Source: Saprospiraceae bacterium (GTDB lineage: Bacteria; Bacteroidota; Bacteroidia; Chitinophagales; Saprospiraceae). From it: a stretch of 64,000 nucleotides of DNA. The position numbers and the translations under genes were made by a program. The stretch lies in contig JADJJL010000003.1 of NCBI GenBank assembly GCA_016710265.1, positions 343,501-407,500 on the forward strand, read 5' to 3'. Under the pieces are notes generated by a model. That model was given only the letters and a program-made list of their open reading frames with translations, was not told the origin of the DNA and made no database searches. Shown piece after piece: positions 44,644 through 55,900 of this stretch (position 1 is its first letter; every line of letters begins with the position of its first letter).

Positions 44644-45951
44644 TTAGCGGGTAGAGATCGTGCCCATCATCCGTTTTTCCAATTTTTTAAACCAGGATAA
44701 ACGATCCAAACCAAAGAACCACACCATCCGTTTGGTCCATTCGATGCCAATGGCTTTGGAAAAAAGAATGGGGGAATACATCCATGGATAGCTATGACAA
44801 AGAGAAATGACTTTTAATGAAAAACTTGAAGAAGTTGAAAGAGCTGGCTTGATTAAATGGGATTGAATGTTCTGAAAGATGAATTGGACAAATTGCGAGT
44901 AAGTATGTTTTCCGGACTCCACGATGTCCTGATAAGCTTGGTTGGCCAATTGTTGGCAATAGTTTTTGTCATGAATTTTGCGGATGACCTCCTCCAAATT
45001 GGACCAGTCTTTTGCGATGGGGATGTAATGCACATCGGCCACAAAGATGCCATTGTAGTAGCCTTCCACCAATACCTGACAAGTTTTACTCACCGCTGCT
45101 TCAAAATGTCTTGGAGATAAGGCGTAGTATGGAAAATGTTGGTCTAATCCGGGGAAGCAATGATCTCTGACTTCTTCAAAACTTGCATCTGGTTTGAGTA
45201 GCTGATATTTTTCACAACACTGTCGGATGGAACCATCCGGATCGTGTAAACTGGATCCACCTTCGCAGCCCAGCATGATTCTGGTACTGCCTACAAATCG
45301 ATACCAATTTTCACCAAATATAAATTGATTGGGATCGTTGGATAAGTCCGTTTTTAAATCGCTGTTTTTTAGTTTTTCAGAAAAAACTTCGGTGAGCCTC
45401 CATTTGTAAGTTCCGAAATAGCCAAGATTATAAGGCATTTTGCGTGCCCGGTAGGCTACATCAAGAGATCTATGTTCGTGAGGGAGTGCATAATTGCTGT
45501 ATTTGGAAAGCATGTCTTCATCGATGTATCCGGTGAGCACGGTGTGATAATGTTGGATCCCGGTGATAGGTGAAGGATAGACGGTTTGCCAAAGAGATTC
45601 CGGAAGACAAGTAAATATTTCAGATACTCCAAATTCCTTCATAAAGTTGCATAGACTTTTTGAATGGATATATTCATCCTGTACCAATGCGGCTTTATAA
45701 ATTTTTGAGCGTTTTAATTTCGGCCAGGAATTAAATAAATGGTCAAATGGTTGATTGATGTTTTGAAGGAAGAAAGTAAAATGAAAAACGATGGCATCAA
45801 AAGTAGAATCATTTAAAAATGGAGGTTCTCCATAGGCAATATTCCAATAGTGAACTTGGTGTAAATCTTGATTTCCAAATGCCTCTAAATGAGCAGCAAT
45901 TGCTTTTCGTTGACGTCTGGGCTTTTGGTGATAGATGAGGAGGATTTGCAT
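44644..45951 (-). CDS. CgeB-like family 1 glycosyltransferase
   Basis: The 435-residue protein shows the C-terminal pattern of CgeB/Glyco_trans_1_2 enzymes: EVRDHCFPGLDQHFPYYALSPRHFEA, then QVLVEGYYNGIFVADVHYIPI and DWSNLEEVIRKI. It has no signal peptide or membrane helix. It should transfer a sugar onto a lipid-linked or protein-linked acceptor; donor and acceptor are unknown. It lies 42 bases after the broken type B cargo gene and 100 bases before asnB. Its first 40 or so codons are duplicated at 36881-37018. Confidence 0.8.
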   Translation of the reverse strand: MQILLIYHQKPRRQRKAIAAHLEAFGNQDLHQVHYWNIAYGEPPFLNDSTFDAIVFHFTFFLQNINQPFDHLFNSWPKLKRSKIYKAALVQDEYIHSKSLCNFMKEFGVSEIFTCLPESLWQTVYPSPITGIQHYHTVLTGYIDEDMLSKYSNYALPHEHRSLDVAYRARKMPYNLGYFGTYKWRLTEVFSEKLKNSDLKTDLSNDPNQFIFGENWYRFVGSTRIMLGCEGGSSLHDPDGSIRQCCEKYQLLKPDASFEEVRDHCFPGLDQHFPYYALSPRHFEAAVSKTCQVLVEGYYNGIFVADVHYIPIAKDWSNLEEVIRKIHDKNYCQQLANQAYQDIVESGKHTYSQFVQFIFQNIQSHLIKPALSTSSSFSLKVISLCHSYPWMYSPILFSKAIGIEWTKRMVWFFGLDRLSWFKKLEKRMMGTISTR

Positions 45952-45993
45952 TGGGAAAGGTTTTGACTGGTCTCTATTTAAAGAGCTTATAAA

Positions 45994-48900
45994 TTATCTG
46001 ATCAAGGTAACATCGCCTTTAAACAGGAATTCTTGTGAGTTGTTGTACCTACCTTTAATGACATAGGCATAAACACCAGTGATGCAATCTTGTCCTTTGA
46101 ATCTACCATCCCAACTAAAATGAATATGAGATGAACTAAAAACCATGCTTCCCCATCGGTCATATATCTCTACATGAAGAGATTCTACTCCTTCATGATA
46201 AAAACTGAAATGATCATTTACAAAATCATTGTTGGGAGAAAATACATTGGGTATAAAAATTTTATGGCATAATTTTGAAATTACTCTTGTTTCCAACAGG
46301 CTGTCGCATTGGTGTTGATTTTGAAACATGAGTTTATAAACTCCCGGATTGGAAATAGAATAGTTTCCAATTTTCAATATTTCACCTTCACATAGGAATG
46401 TATCTAAATTAAACGTTGAAGTTGGTAATAAAAGCAATTGATATTTAACAGTACTATCGCAACCATCTGAATTTTGATAAATAAATGAATACTCCCCACC
46501 AGATGAATAATATTCTCCATTGATTAATATTGAATCCCCTTCACACAATCTGAGTGGTGTATTAGATATAGAGACTTTAGCTTGTTCTATATTGGTTAAA
46601 ATAATTGAATCACATTTACCAAACGCACTTACTGTATCAATATAGTTTCCTGGATTGAAGTATTTATTCTTTCCAATAGAAAAAGTATCTCCTTGGCATA
46701 ATTTAATAGATTGTTGTCGCAGACCATAAGGTAAAAGCTGAATGCGGTATTCAACAATGGTATCGCAATTTACCATGGATTGTAGTGTATCTTTAAATTG
46801 TGTTTCTCCTTTGTATTAGATTCCATTCAACTGAATTGAATCTCCATTCCAAATCGTGTACGACTTTTTATCAAGTTTATAATTATTGACGAAAATATTT
46901 AATATAGTCAGACTATCACAACCTTGAATATTTTGATTTGAAAATTTATATTGTCCTTGAGTAAAAAATTTGGTATTGCCAATGATAATGGTGTCTCCAT
47001 GACATAGATAATATTCATAGTATATCGAATCAGTAGGTAGATCAATAATACTGATATTATAAATCGAATCGCACTGACCTAGAGCCCTTAGAGTATCTGT
47101 AAATTGACCAGATGATGAATAAGTTTTATTTCCAATGATGATCGATTCCCCTTTGCATAACTGTGCAGATATATTTCTCTGTCCATACGGGTGTATTAAA
47201 ATGTTGTAATTTATGAGAGTATCACAATCATCAATGGATGAAATGGTATCCACAAAGCTAATTTCATTTTTATAATAAATTCCATTAATCAAGACGGAAT
47301 CACCTTGACAAATTAAATAGTCACGACGATCAATATTATGTGGGAGTTGAATTAAATCAAGTTTTGTAACACTGTCACAACCATTTGAACCCAGTCCTGT
47401 GATATAATAAATACCTTCAGAATAAAATTTCTCGCCTCTAAGGAATAGAGTGTCGTTTGAGCATATCATACGTTCAATATTCCCTGTGTCAATGCTATTT
47501 TCGATCACATTCAACTTATAAATGGTGTCGCATTCTGCAGAACCAATACGAACTGTGTCTAGGTAGATTCCTGCTTTTGAATAAGTTTTTCCTCTAAAAT
47601 TTTTGGAACTACCCGCACAAATTTGGATGGTAGTGTCCTTTTGAAGTAGTTTTGAGAAGCTAATTTCAAAGTAGTCCACATTATTTTCATTCTTGCAAAG
47701 TGAAATGTGTGAGAAAAGGCAAGAAAATGAGTTTAAATTTAGAGGTAAATTTTCTTCTGAAATACCAGTTTGGATGGAATGGGTATGAGTAACTTCTGTA
47801 AGAGGAGTTGCTTGAAACTGACCATTAAAAGGTACCGCCTGGCATGCATCAAAATAGGCTAATTGGGTGATGTTAAAATATTGATGTAGTTTATTGGCAA
47901 CAAATGTATAGGCTGATGTGATAATGTTTTCATTGACTTTTTCAAGTCGATTAAAAATCATAGTTTTGTTGAGTTTCTTGACAAACGAAATATTGTAATT
48001 GTCGTCAAATTTCATAAATATCATGGATTTACCAACATGCGTGTATCCTTCACTACCAATCATATAGTAGAAACCATTTTCATAAATGAAGTTCGTAGGG
48101 TTTGAAAAATTCGAATTATTCAAAACCAATTTATTTGATCTGTTAATATTTCCTGCACCATCTATTTCTACCAAAAGACCATTCATTTCTACTGGATTGC
48201 GGTTACTTGCTCTTGCATCATTGCCATATCGCCCCATTACCAGGTAGCGGTCATTTTCTATTGAATTTATGGTGACTCCATAGGCGCCTGGAGGTGAGGT
48301 CGTAAAATTTTGAGGGATATATAGCCTGGACCATTCAAAGATACCTTGGGAACTAATTTTCATTATCCATAGAGTGAAAGCTTGCCCAACTTGAGGCCCT
48401 GAACCAGAAAGGATGAATCCGTTATCTTGTGTAGCTGTAGCCCCATACATACTATAAAAATCACTGTTAGTCAACCTAATAACTTGTTGATTTAATAGGT
48501 TTCCATTGTCTGAAACAAGTATTGTATTGGAAGAAAGATAAGATGGATATTGGTTAGTAACCGCGCCAATCAAAATATTATCTAGTTTATTAATCGTCAA
48601 TGAATTTACTTCAATGGGACGGTTAAATCTGTAGACTTTAGACCAAAGCAAATCGCCGTATCTACTAAATTTTACAAGAAAAATGGATTTATTATCGGAT
48701 TCACCGGCTACTAGAATTTCATTCTTGTTGTTCTTATTGACGAAATGGGCTGTAATAATACCAATGGAAGAAGTTCTATAAATCTTGTAAGTCACCAAAT
48801 GAAAACTGGAATCAAAAAGTGAAAATTCTAAGCCTTTATTGGAATTATTGACGAAAATAAATTCTTTATAGTCATTGAGTATCACACTGCGACTTAGACA

Positions 48901-49032
48901 AGGGCAAATATCCGGTCTGCCGGACTCAATGGGAAATTGTCCTTCAATGATGCTTTGAGAGTATGCAGGCAGAAGCTCTAAAACGATAGAGAGAACTATG
49001 ATCACTAGGTTTCTGCAAATTTTTATAGACAT
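45994..49032 (-). pseudogene. T9SS type B cargo with cysteine-pair repeats, broken by one nonsense codon
   Basis: Two open frames, 46816-49032 (738 residues, with signal peptide MSIKICRNLVIIVLSIVLELLPAYS) and 45994-46776 (260 residues, with the sorting domain), lie in the same frame. They align end to end with the intact paralogue at 37061-40474. Where the paralogue has NGIYYKGET (TAT codon), this copy has TAA at 46816-46818. The same repeat unit also has Trp instead of its first conserved Cys (IWNGDS versus ICQGDS). The N-terminal product lacks the type B CTD and could not be exported by T9SS, while the downstream piece lacks a signal peptide. It has about nine repeat units. A sequencing error at one base is the alternative. 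Confidence 0.85.
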
Positions 49033-49176
49033 TATGGCATGGTATACATTATCGAGATATTTTAATGTATATGAGATGTTTTACAAATTATTAATTTGTA
49101 AAAAAAATTTACTATATAAAAGGCGATTAAATAATTAATTATGCAATTGCTTAATTAATTATCAACTTATAGAACT

Positions 49177-49635
49177 CTATTGAGGAGTCAATTTTACAGT
49201 GCTAAATAATAATAAACCACTTTTTTTATAGTATTCAGTATAATTTAATTGATCTTGTTTTATGATTAAATCTGACCAAGTTATATCTAAAGTACCACCA
49301 GGTTGCAAAACTTTAAAAGTTAATTTATATGGATTATTTGGGTCAAAATTTAATTGCATATCAGTAGTATCGCTTCCATCAAATATATAGCCAGAATTAT
49401 CTGCATTAAATTTGATCACAAAGTCGTCATAGTCAACAGTATTTCCTGAAGCACCTCTTTTATAATAATATTCATTTTGAGCAATATTGGTTCTGATTTC
49501 ATCAAACACCCAAGATTTTGAAACCAATACTTGTTTTAACTCAGTTCCTAAAGTATGTAAATCTGAGTCGCATGTTTTAGTACAGTTGGATAATACAAGG
49601 GAAAAAGGTAAAAGTAAATAAATGTAATATTTCAT
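49177..49635 (-). CDS. Lipocalin-like small lipoprotein
   Basis: The 152-residue protein has a lipoprotein signal (MKYYIYLLLPFSLVLSNC, lipobox LSNC). The mature part (SKSWVFDEIRTN ... DDFVIKFNADNSGYIFDG ... NYTEYYKKSGLLLFSTVKLTP) has the W-then-beta-strand pattern of the lipocalin-like lipoproteins common in Bacteroidota. The ligand is unknown. A -7 box at 49650-49657 supports the ATG. It is upstream of the broken cargo gene on the same strand, with a gap of 144 bp. Confidence 0.75.
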   Translation of the reverse strand: MKYYIYLLLPFSLVLSNCTKTCDSDLHTLGTELKQVLVSKSWVFDEIRTNIAQNEYYYKRGASGNTVDYDDFVIKFNADNSGYIFDGSDTTDMQLNFDPNNPYKLTFKVLQPGGTLDITWSDLIIKQDQLNYTEYYKKSGLLLFSTVKLTPQ

Positions 49636-49649
49636 AATAATTGTTTTAA

Positions 49650-49657
49650 CAAAGATA
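49650..49657 (-). promoter_or_regulatory. -7 box of the lipocalin-like lipoprotein gene
   Basis: The minus strand reads TATCTTTG, matching TAnnTTTG, 14 bases before the ATG. Confidence 0.45.
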
Positions 49658-49800
49658 ATGAGTTAAGGCATTTTGGTATATATTTTATTGATTTATTTTT
49701 TAAAATAAAGATTTATAATATAAAGTATGTATAAATAACAGATATATAAAGATATATATATATCAATATATCATATATAATGATGTTATAGTTTTTCTGC

Positions 49801-49808
49801 TATTTTTG
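49801..49808 (+). promoter_or_regulatory. -7 box that decides the FkbM methyltransferase start
   Basis: TATTTTTG matches TAnnTTTG and covers the TTG at 49806. Translation therefore most likely begins at ATG 49830, not at the longer TTG start. Confidence 0.4.
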
Positions 49809-49829
49809 CACACTTTTATTTTTGGATGT

Positions 49830-50714
49830 ATGGTGATCAAGATTTACCGGGCGGTTGTCCCTGACTTTATTCGAACATTTTTGCATGATTTGTTTATAGA
49901 AGATGTTCTGTATTTCTTAAGAAATTGGAGGGTTTATCTAATTTCTATTAAAACAAAACTAGGACTAGCAAATTCCAGTCAGTTTGATAAGGAATACAAT
50001 GTAATATTGAAATTTGGACCAACTCCATATTGTTGGGAGTTTAGAAAGGAATATAGAAAGAATGAAATAATCATTGGATATGACAATGAAAAGAATTTGA
50101 ATTATTTTGACCTAGAGGGTAAAAGAATGTTTTTGCCAGTAGAGTATTCAAAAAGAAAATTGAAAAAATTAGTCTGGTCTTTGCTTATTGAACAGGATAT
50201 TAGATCCCCTCATAGATATGTAAAATCCTATGATGAATTAAGTAATAAAATATTGTTTGATGTAGGTGCGGCCGAAGGAATATTTAGTTTGATGGCTATT
50301 GAATATGTTAGTAAAGTGTTTTTATTTGAATATAACGAGATATGGATTAGAGCACTACAAGAAACATTTAAGCCTTGGAAGGAGAAGGTTGTATTAATTC
50401 CTCAGAAAGTGGGAGTTTCTAATGATAATGATGCAGTTACCCTTTCAACATTTCTTTTGTCAAAAAAAGTAGATAGTATATTTTTAAAAATGGATATTGA
50501 AGGTGCAGAGATTGAAGTATTGCATGAAATAAAATCAGTCTTAAGTTCCCAAAGCAATATTGAATTGGCAGTTTGTACCTATCACAGGCCAGATGATTTT
50601 GCAACAATTAAATCAATTCTTGAATCTATTAATTATAGTATAAATCCAACTGAGGGTACAATTTATTTTAATGGATCATTTAATAAAGTATTGATTAAGT
50701 CTAAAAAAAATTGA
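49830..50714 (+). CDS. FkbM-family methyltransferase
   Basis: The 294-residue protein has a SAM-binding domain. NKILFDVGAAEGIFSLMAI is motif I, VFLFEYNEIWIRALQETF is the acidic second strand, and DSIFLKMDIEGAEIEVLHEI is the FkbM hallmark. FkbM-type enzymes O-methylate sugars or polyketides, and in envelope clusters they usually modify glycans. It is followed 98 bases later by a second methyltransferase on the same strand, which suggests two-step decoration of one product. The DNA around is particularly AT-rich. Confidence 0.85.
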   Translation: MVIKIYRAVVPDFIRTFLHDLFIEDVLYFLRNWRVYLISIKTKLGLANSSQFDKEYNVILKFGPTPYCWEFRKEYRKNEIIIGYDNEKNLNYFDLEGKRMFLPVEYSKRKLKKLVWSLLIEQDIRSPHRYVKSYDELSNKILFDVGAAEGIFSLMAIEYVSKVFLFEYNEIWIRALQETFKPWKEKVVLIPQKVGVSNDNDAVTLSTFLLSKKVDSIFLKMDIEGAEIEVLHEIKSVLSSQSNIELAVCTYHRPDDFATIKSILESINYSINPTEGTIYFNGSFNKVLIKSKKN

Positions 50715-50812
50715 AAAAGCAGTTTTATTACAATTATTAATTTGAATTAAGTTTGTTAAATTAGAACATATAAAATTTTATTTCCTGTTAGTACTAAATA
50801 GGAATATTAAAA

Positions 50813-51607
50813 ATGAGTATTTCAAGTATGAATAGTTTAAGAGAGTATTTTTTAAAAAATGATAAGAGATTAATCCACAAATGGGATCATTATTTTGAAA
50901 TTTATGATCGACATTTTTCAAGATACAAAGGCAAGGAGGTTGTTATATTAGAAATAGGGGTATCACATGGTGGAAGTTTGCAAATGTGGAAAGATTATTT
51001 TGGATCTAAAGCAATAATATATGGGGTAGATATTAATCCAAGTTGTAAAGAATTAGAAGAAGAAAATATTTCAATTTTTATTGGCTCCCAATCGGATAGG
51101 AATTTTTTAAGGGAATTAAAAAGTAAAGTTGGGAAAGTAGATATTTTGATTGATGATGGAGGACACATGGTTCAACAACAAATTGTTTCTTTTGAGGAGT
51201 TATACTCCATTGTGGCAAATGATGGGATTTATTTGTGTGAAGATGTCCATACATCCTATTGGCTTCGTTTTGGAGGGGGAGTCCAAAGAAGTGGTACTTT
51301 TATTGAATATTCCAAAAATCTAATCGATCATTTAAATGCGTATCATTCTGAACAAAAGAGTAGATTAGATGTAACTGAATTTACTAATAACACTGATTCA
51401 ATTCATTTTTATGATAGTGTCGTTGTTCTTGAAAAACGAATTAAATCAGCCCCATTTCACTTGAAACGAGGTGAAATCATTATTGACCATGTTGTACCTG
51501 AAAAGGGGCCTGCTAAAAAATTCTTAAATAGTATTTTAATACCTATTTTGGTGTCATTTAATAAAGTTTTGAGATTCTTCAGACTTCCAAGCATATATTG
51601 GAAATGA
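50813..51607 (+). CDS. Class I SAM-dependent methyltransferase (CmcI/macrocin O-methyltransferase-like)
   Basis: The 264-residue protein has motif I VVILEIGVSHGGSLQMW, the acidic strand IIYGVDINPSC and the metal-binding-like IDDGGHMVQQQI. The latter is typical of sugar O-methyltransferases related to CmcI and macrocin methyltransferases. A C-terminal hydrophobic stretch (LNSILIPILVSFNKVLRFF) may associate it with the membrane. The sugar acceptor is unknown. It sits between the FkbM gene and the convergent WbsX-like gene. Confidence 0.8.
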   Translation: MSISSMNSLREYFLKNDKRLIHKWDHYFEIYDRHFSRYKGKEVVILEIGVSHGGSLQMWKDYFGSKAIIYGVDINPSCKELEEENISIFIGSQSDRNFLRELKSKVGKVDILIDDGGHMVQQQIVSFEELYSIVANDGIYLCEDVHTSYWLRFGGGVQRSGTFIEYSKNLIDHLNAYHSEQKSRLDVTEFTNNTDSIHFYDSVVVLEKRIKSAPFHLKRGEIIIDHVVPEKGPAKKFLNSILIPILVSFNKVLRFFRLPSIYWK

Positions 51608-51684
51608 GAAATTGAATTTATTGGATTTAATGAAAATTACTTTGTGTTTCAAAAGTTCAATTCAAATCTCGCTTAATATTTTAA

Positions 51685-52803
51685 TTAAACTTTAGAAATA
51701 GCTTCTTTTAAAGCTAAAAGATAGCTGTTTCCAAATAATTGATCGGGTTCAAGGTAACTACCTTCACCCCATTCATTCCATGCATTGATGAAAATAAAAT
51801 TCTCATCATCAGAGTATGGCTCAAATTGTTCAATTGTTTTATTTATCCATTTCTTAAATAAATCAGGCGTTGAGTCTTTAATAATAACACAATTCTTTTT
51901 CTTATACCTTGGTGTGGTATCCCAATTTGGGAAAATACCTGGATAAATTTTATATTTATAGAAATTTCTAAAATCAGCCAATGAATCTATAAAATATTTG
52001 TATTCTATAATTCGATTTCCAAAATGACTTATTAGATAATTATCTTTTCTGAAAAGTAAAGCATATAATGCATTGAAAAAATCAATGCTCATTAAGCGAT
52101 CAAATTTATGAACTTTAGGCCATAATTTATATCTATTACTCCAAATTGCAATTTCTGCTGCAGCATCGAAATGATTTAAATATTTTTCTCCATAAGATTT
52201 TGGCCTTTCGAACCGAATCAGATATAGTTCTAAGCCTGCTAAAGCAGCTTCCTTTCTCCAAATGGAAACCATTTTTTCAAAGTCAGGAATTTCATCACTG
52301 CGGTAGATCATCAAAACGGGTTTACCATTGACCTTAATGTACCGTGTATCCTTAAATACTGGGATTAACCACTTTATATGGTTAAGATAATCTTCATCGG
52401 AATATTCTTGTTTAAAAAGTACAGTATCGTCTTTTCCTGCCCATCTCATAGTCCAATCGTGATTGGCCCAACACAACATAAATGGAAAGTCAGGAGTTTT
52501 GGTTCTCAATACTTCATTGAAGGGTAGTTCCAGAATTCTTTTACCCAAGGACCAATAGTGGTAATAGCAAAATCCATGTACACCTGCGTCTTCTGCCAAT
52601 TTTGCTTGATCTTGCCTAACCGACTGTAATCTTAAATCATAGAAACCTAAATCTTTCGGTATTCTTGGTTGGATTTGCCAACGATAAAGTGGTTTTGCAG
52701 AAGCAACATTGACCCATTCTGTAAAACCTTTTCCCCAAAATTTGTCATTTTCAGGAACAGGGTGATACTGAGGAAGATACATTGCAATAGGCCTATATTT
52801 CAC
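51685..52803 (-). CDS. WbsX-like protein (GH99-like domain)
   Basis: The 372-residue protein begins YRPIAMYLPQYHPVPENDKFWGKGFTEW, the signature of the WbsX family in O-antigen and capsule clusters. It continues with GFCYYHYWSLGKRILELPF, LCWANHDWTMRWAG and the C-terminal FIFINAWNEWGEGSYLEPD. WbsX proteins share a glycoside-hydrolase-99-like fold; their reaction in glycan assembly is not settled. The start is GTG at 52803, supported by a -7 box at 52827-52834; ATG at 52782 is the alternative. It converges on the methyltransferase pair. Confidence 0.88.
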   Translation of the reverse strand: MKYRPIAMYLPQYHPVPENDKFWGKGFTEWVNVASAKPLYRWQIQPRIPKDLGFYDLRLQSVRQDQAKLAEDAGVHGFCYYHYWSLGKRILELPFNEVLRTKTPDFPFMLCWANHDWTMRWAGKDDTVLFKQEYSDEDYLNHIKWLIPVFKDTRYIKVNGKPVLMIYRSDEIPDFEKMVSIWRKEAALAGLELYLIRFERPKSYGEKYLNHFDAAAEIAIWSNRYKLWPKVHKFDRLMSIDFFNALYALLFRKDNYLISHFGNRIIEYKYFIDSLADFRNFYKYKIYPGIFPNWDTTPRYKKKNCVIIKDSTPDLFKKWINKTIEQFEPYSDDENFIFINAWNEWGEGSYLEPDQLFGNSYLLALKEAISKV

Positions 52804-52826
52804 GAAATATTCATTTTAATTGGGTG

Positions 52827-52834
52827 CAAAGTTA
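52827..52834 (-). promoter_or_regulatory. -7 box of the WbsX-like gene
   Basis: The minus strand reads TAACTTTG followed by CACC, a strong TAnnTTTG match 23 bases before the GTG start. Confidence 0.45.
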
Positions 52835-52936
52835 AAAAAATAAGTAAGCTTAAATTATCCACAGTCTATTTATTGGAGAATTCAAAAATAAGAGCGATTT
52901 TAGTTTTGATTGAAATATCTCGTTATTTACATCAAA

Positions 52937-55900
52937 CTATCTTATTAAAGTAAGATCACCAGCAATTTTGAATGGCTTACCATTGGTAAAATTGCCTGTT
53001 ATTAAATAGACATAGGTTCCGGGATTACATGGTAAACCGTAAAATTTTCCATCCCAGAAATTATTAACTTCATTGGTGTGAAATATTAGTTCGCCCCATC
53101 TGGAATAAATTTCTACAATGATCGACCCAATACCTTCATAAAAGATTTCAAATTCGTCGTTTACTGCATCACCATTGGGAGTAAAAACATTTGGTACTAT
53201 TATTCTATGGCAAATTTTAAATTTAATTGAAGCGGTGAGTAAACTATCACATCCAGCTTGGTTCTTAAAAGTTGAATGATAGTCTCCTGCTGTTTTAATA
53301 GTATTATTTCCAATTTGAATGACTTCATCTTCACATAATGTGGTGTCTAAATATCCTGAAGTTGTATTATTCACCTTTAAATTAAAGACAATGGTACTGT
53401 CGCATCCAAGATGGTTTAATAAGTTTAATAAATAAAATCCTTGTTGTGAATAATTCATTCCATTGAAAGTTATGCTTTCACCCTCACAAATTTGAGAACT
53501 TATTGAATCTCTAGAGTTTGGAAATAATGCAATATTACTAATAAAAACACTGTCACATTTACCAGTTTGAATTAAAGTATCGGTAAATTGACCAGAATTT
53601 TTATAAAATTTATTCCCAATTTGTACCGAATCTCCCTCGCAAATAGAAAAAGTTAGATTTCGAATAGGAAGAGGGTTAAAATTGATATTATGAGCAACAA
53701 TAGAGTCACATTGATTATTCAGTATAATGGTATCATTGACAACTCCTTCAGAGTAATAAAATTTGTTGGAAATAAGCACAGAATCTCCTTTACAAATAGA
53801 GTGATTGACATCGTTTTGCCTATAATTTCCTACATTTAAATTCAGTACTGTAAAACTGTCGCATCCTAAAATATTCTTAGATTTGATCTGGTAAACTCCC
53901 GATGAAAAATATTTTTGATCATTGATAAACAAGGTGTCTCCAAAGCAAATACTACTTGATTGTGGAATGGTATCCTGTCTTAAGTAGGCAATAGAAATGG
54001 ATAGTAAAGAATCACATCCTACATGATTCGTTTCCACGGTAGAATAAAGGCCTTCATTAAAATATTCGACTCCATTTATTTCTATGGTATCACCCTTACA
54101 TATTTCTTTATTCAAATTTGCGATGCTTGGATTTAAACTTCTTATTTCCAAGATAACAATAGAGTCACACTGTTGTACATTTTTAAAAGTATCTCTGATT
54201 GAAGTTGCTTGAGTAATTAATTGGCCATTAATAATCAAAGTATCCCCAAGACAAAGAGTAGCGCTATCATAAGTAGTGGTATTAAGATTTATTGATTCTA
54301 CTAAAACTTCTATTATTATTGTATCACAAGACAAAGGACTGGTAATCTTTACCGTATTTTTTCCTACCTTTAAATTTTCAAATCTTCCATGATTTTGACT
54401 TAAACTATCATTTAAAATATAATTATTATTTGGGGATATTGGTATTACTGAGACAGATACAAAAGATAAACTATCAAGGCAATTTAAATCTAAATTGGAA
54501 CTATCAATATTCGCAGTCATTGGAATATTTATAAATTCAAGCTCATATATTTTGGTGATTTCACATCCACGCTTATCTCTTAAGGTGATTTCATATTTTC
54601 CGCTTGTTAGGTTATTAAAAACTCCTTCATTTTGCCAGTTTCCATTATTTATTTGATAAGTGTAATCAGGTATACCTCCGATTCCATTTATTATTATTGT
54701 GCCTGCATTATTACATCCCGGATTCTGGAGAAAAATTAATGAATCCGAAAACGGGATAAAATTTGGGGCGATGATGAATGTGTCTAATGTTGATCCACAA
54801 AAATCAATTATTTTGAGAAAATTAGTGGTATTGTTGGCCAAATAAATGGAATCTGATAAATTAATAGGTACTGAATTAATTTCAAGTCGATAATTTTGAA
54901 CACCTCCTGAAATTTCTATTTTGTAAGGTACTAAATTGGAATCACAATATGTATTACCGGGGATTAGGTTTAAACTAAGAGGTATAGGCAATTTTGAAGA
55001 GAAAGGAATATTGCAATTTGTTTTAATCGCTCCACTTGCTCCATTTTCTGCTCCATAATCTTTCGGAGGATTGTAATTGGTAAAGAAACCTCGGCTACCT
55101 CCAGTGAATTGTATAGTTGATAGGATTGGCAATGTATTATCTGTAAGAATATATCCACCACTACCTCCTCCACCTGGCCCAAGGCCATAAATTACTGGAA
55201 TATTTGTGACCCAAAATATACTTCCCGCATTTCCTCCAGAAGTATTAATGAGATGTGCTTGGCCAGAAATGTTAATGGAATTAATAATTATTGAACCTCC
55301 ACTGCCACCCCCTCCTGTTCCATCACAACCTTTATCAGTGGCATTCCCTTTAGTTATATCTGAGTTTATGCTATTATTTCCTAAAGATAGGATTCTGATA
55401 TTTGGTGAATTATAGATAATATTATTTGATTTTATAATTATTATTCCCCCACCATTTCCACCAGATGATCCTGCACTGCATTGTAGATTACTATGGCCAG
55501 CCCCACCGCCACCTCCCATAAATATCTTACCTAAATTGCATTGATGGTCTATTCTAAGTCCACCTAGACCATGAGAACCTTGAGATGCAGGATAGAAATC
55601 AAAGTAACCACCTTGGCCGCCATTGCCTCCTAAAGCACCACCACCACCACCTGTATTGTGATTGTTTCCCCCACCGCCTCCATTGGCTTGTTTTCCTCTT
55701 GCGTATTGTTTTCTATTGATGTAATTTGCTATTCCTTCTCCTTTTTTTGCACCATCTAAACTATTGTCTGCGTAAAAGGACCTAAAATTTTGAACCATGT
55801 CTCTAGCATGTTCTACTTGACCACCTCTAAAACCACGACCGCTTACATCGAAATTACCTTCAACAAAAGTTTGATTTGCTAAGAAAATAAGCACTCCTCC

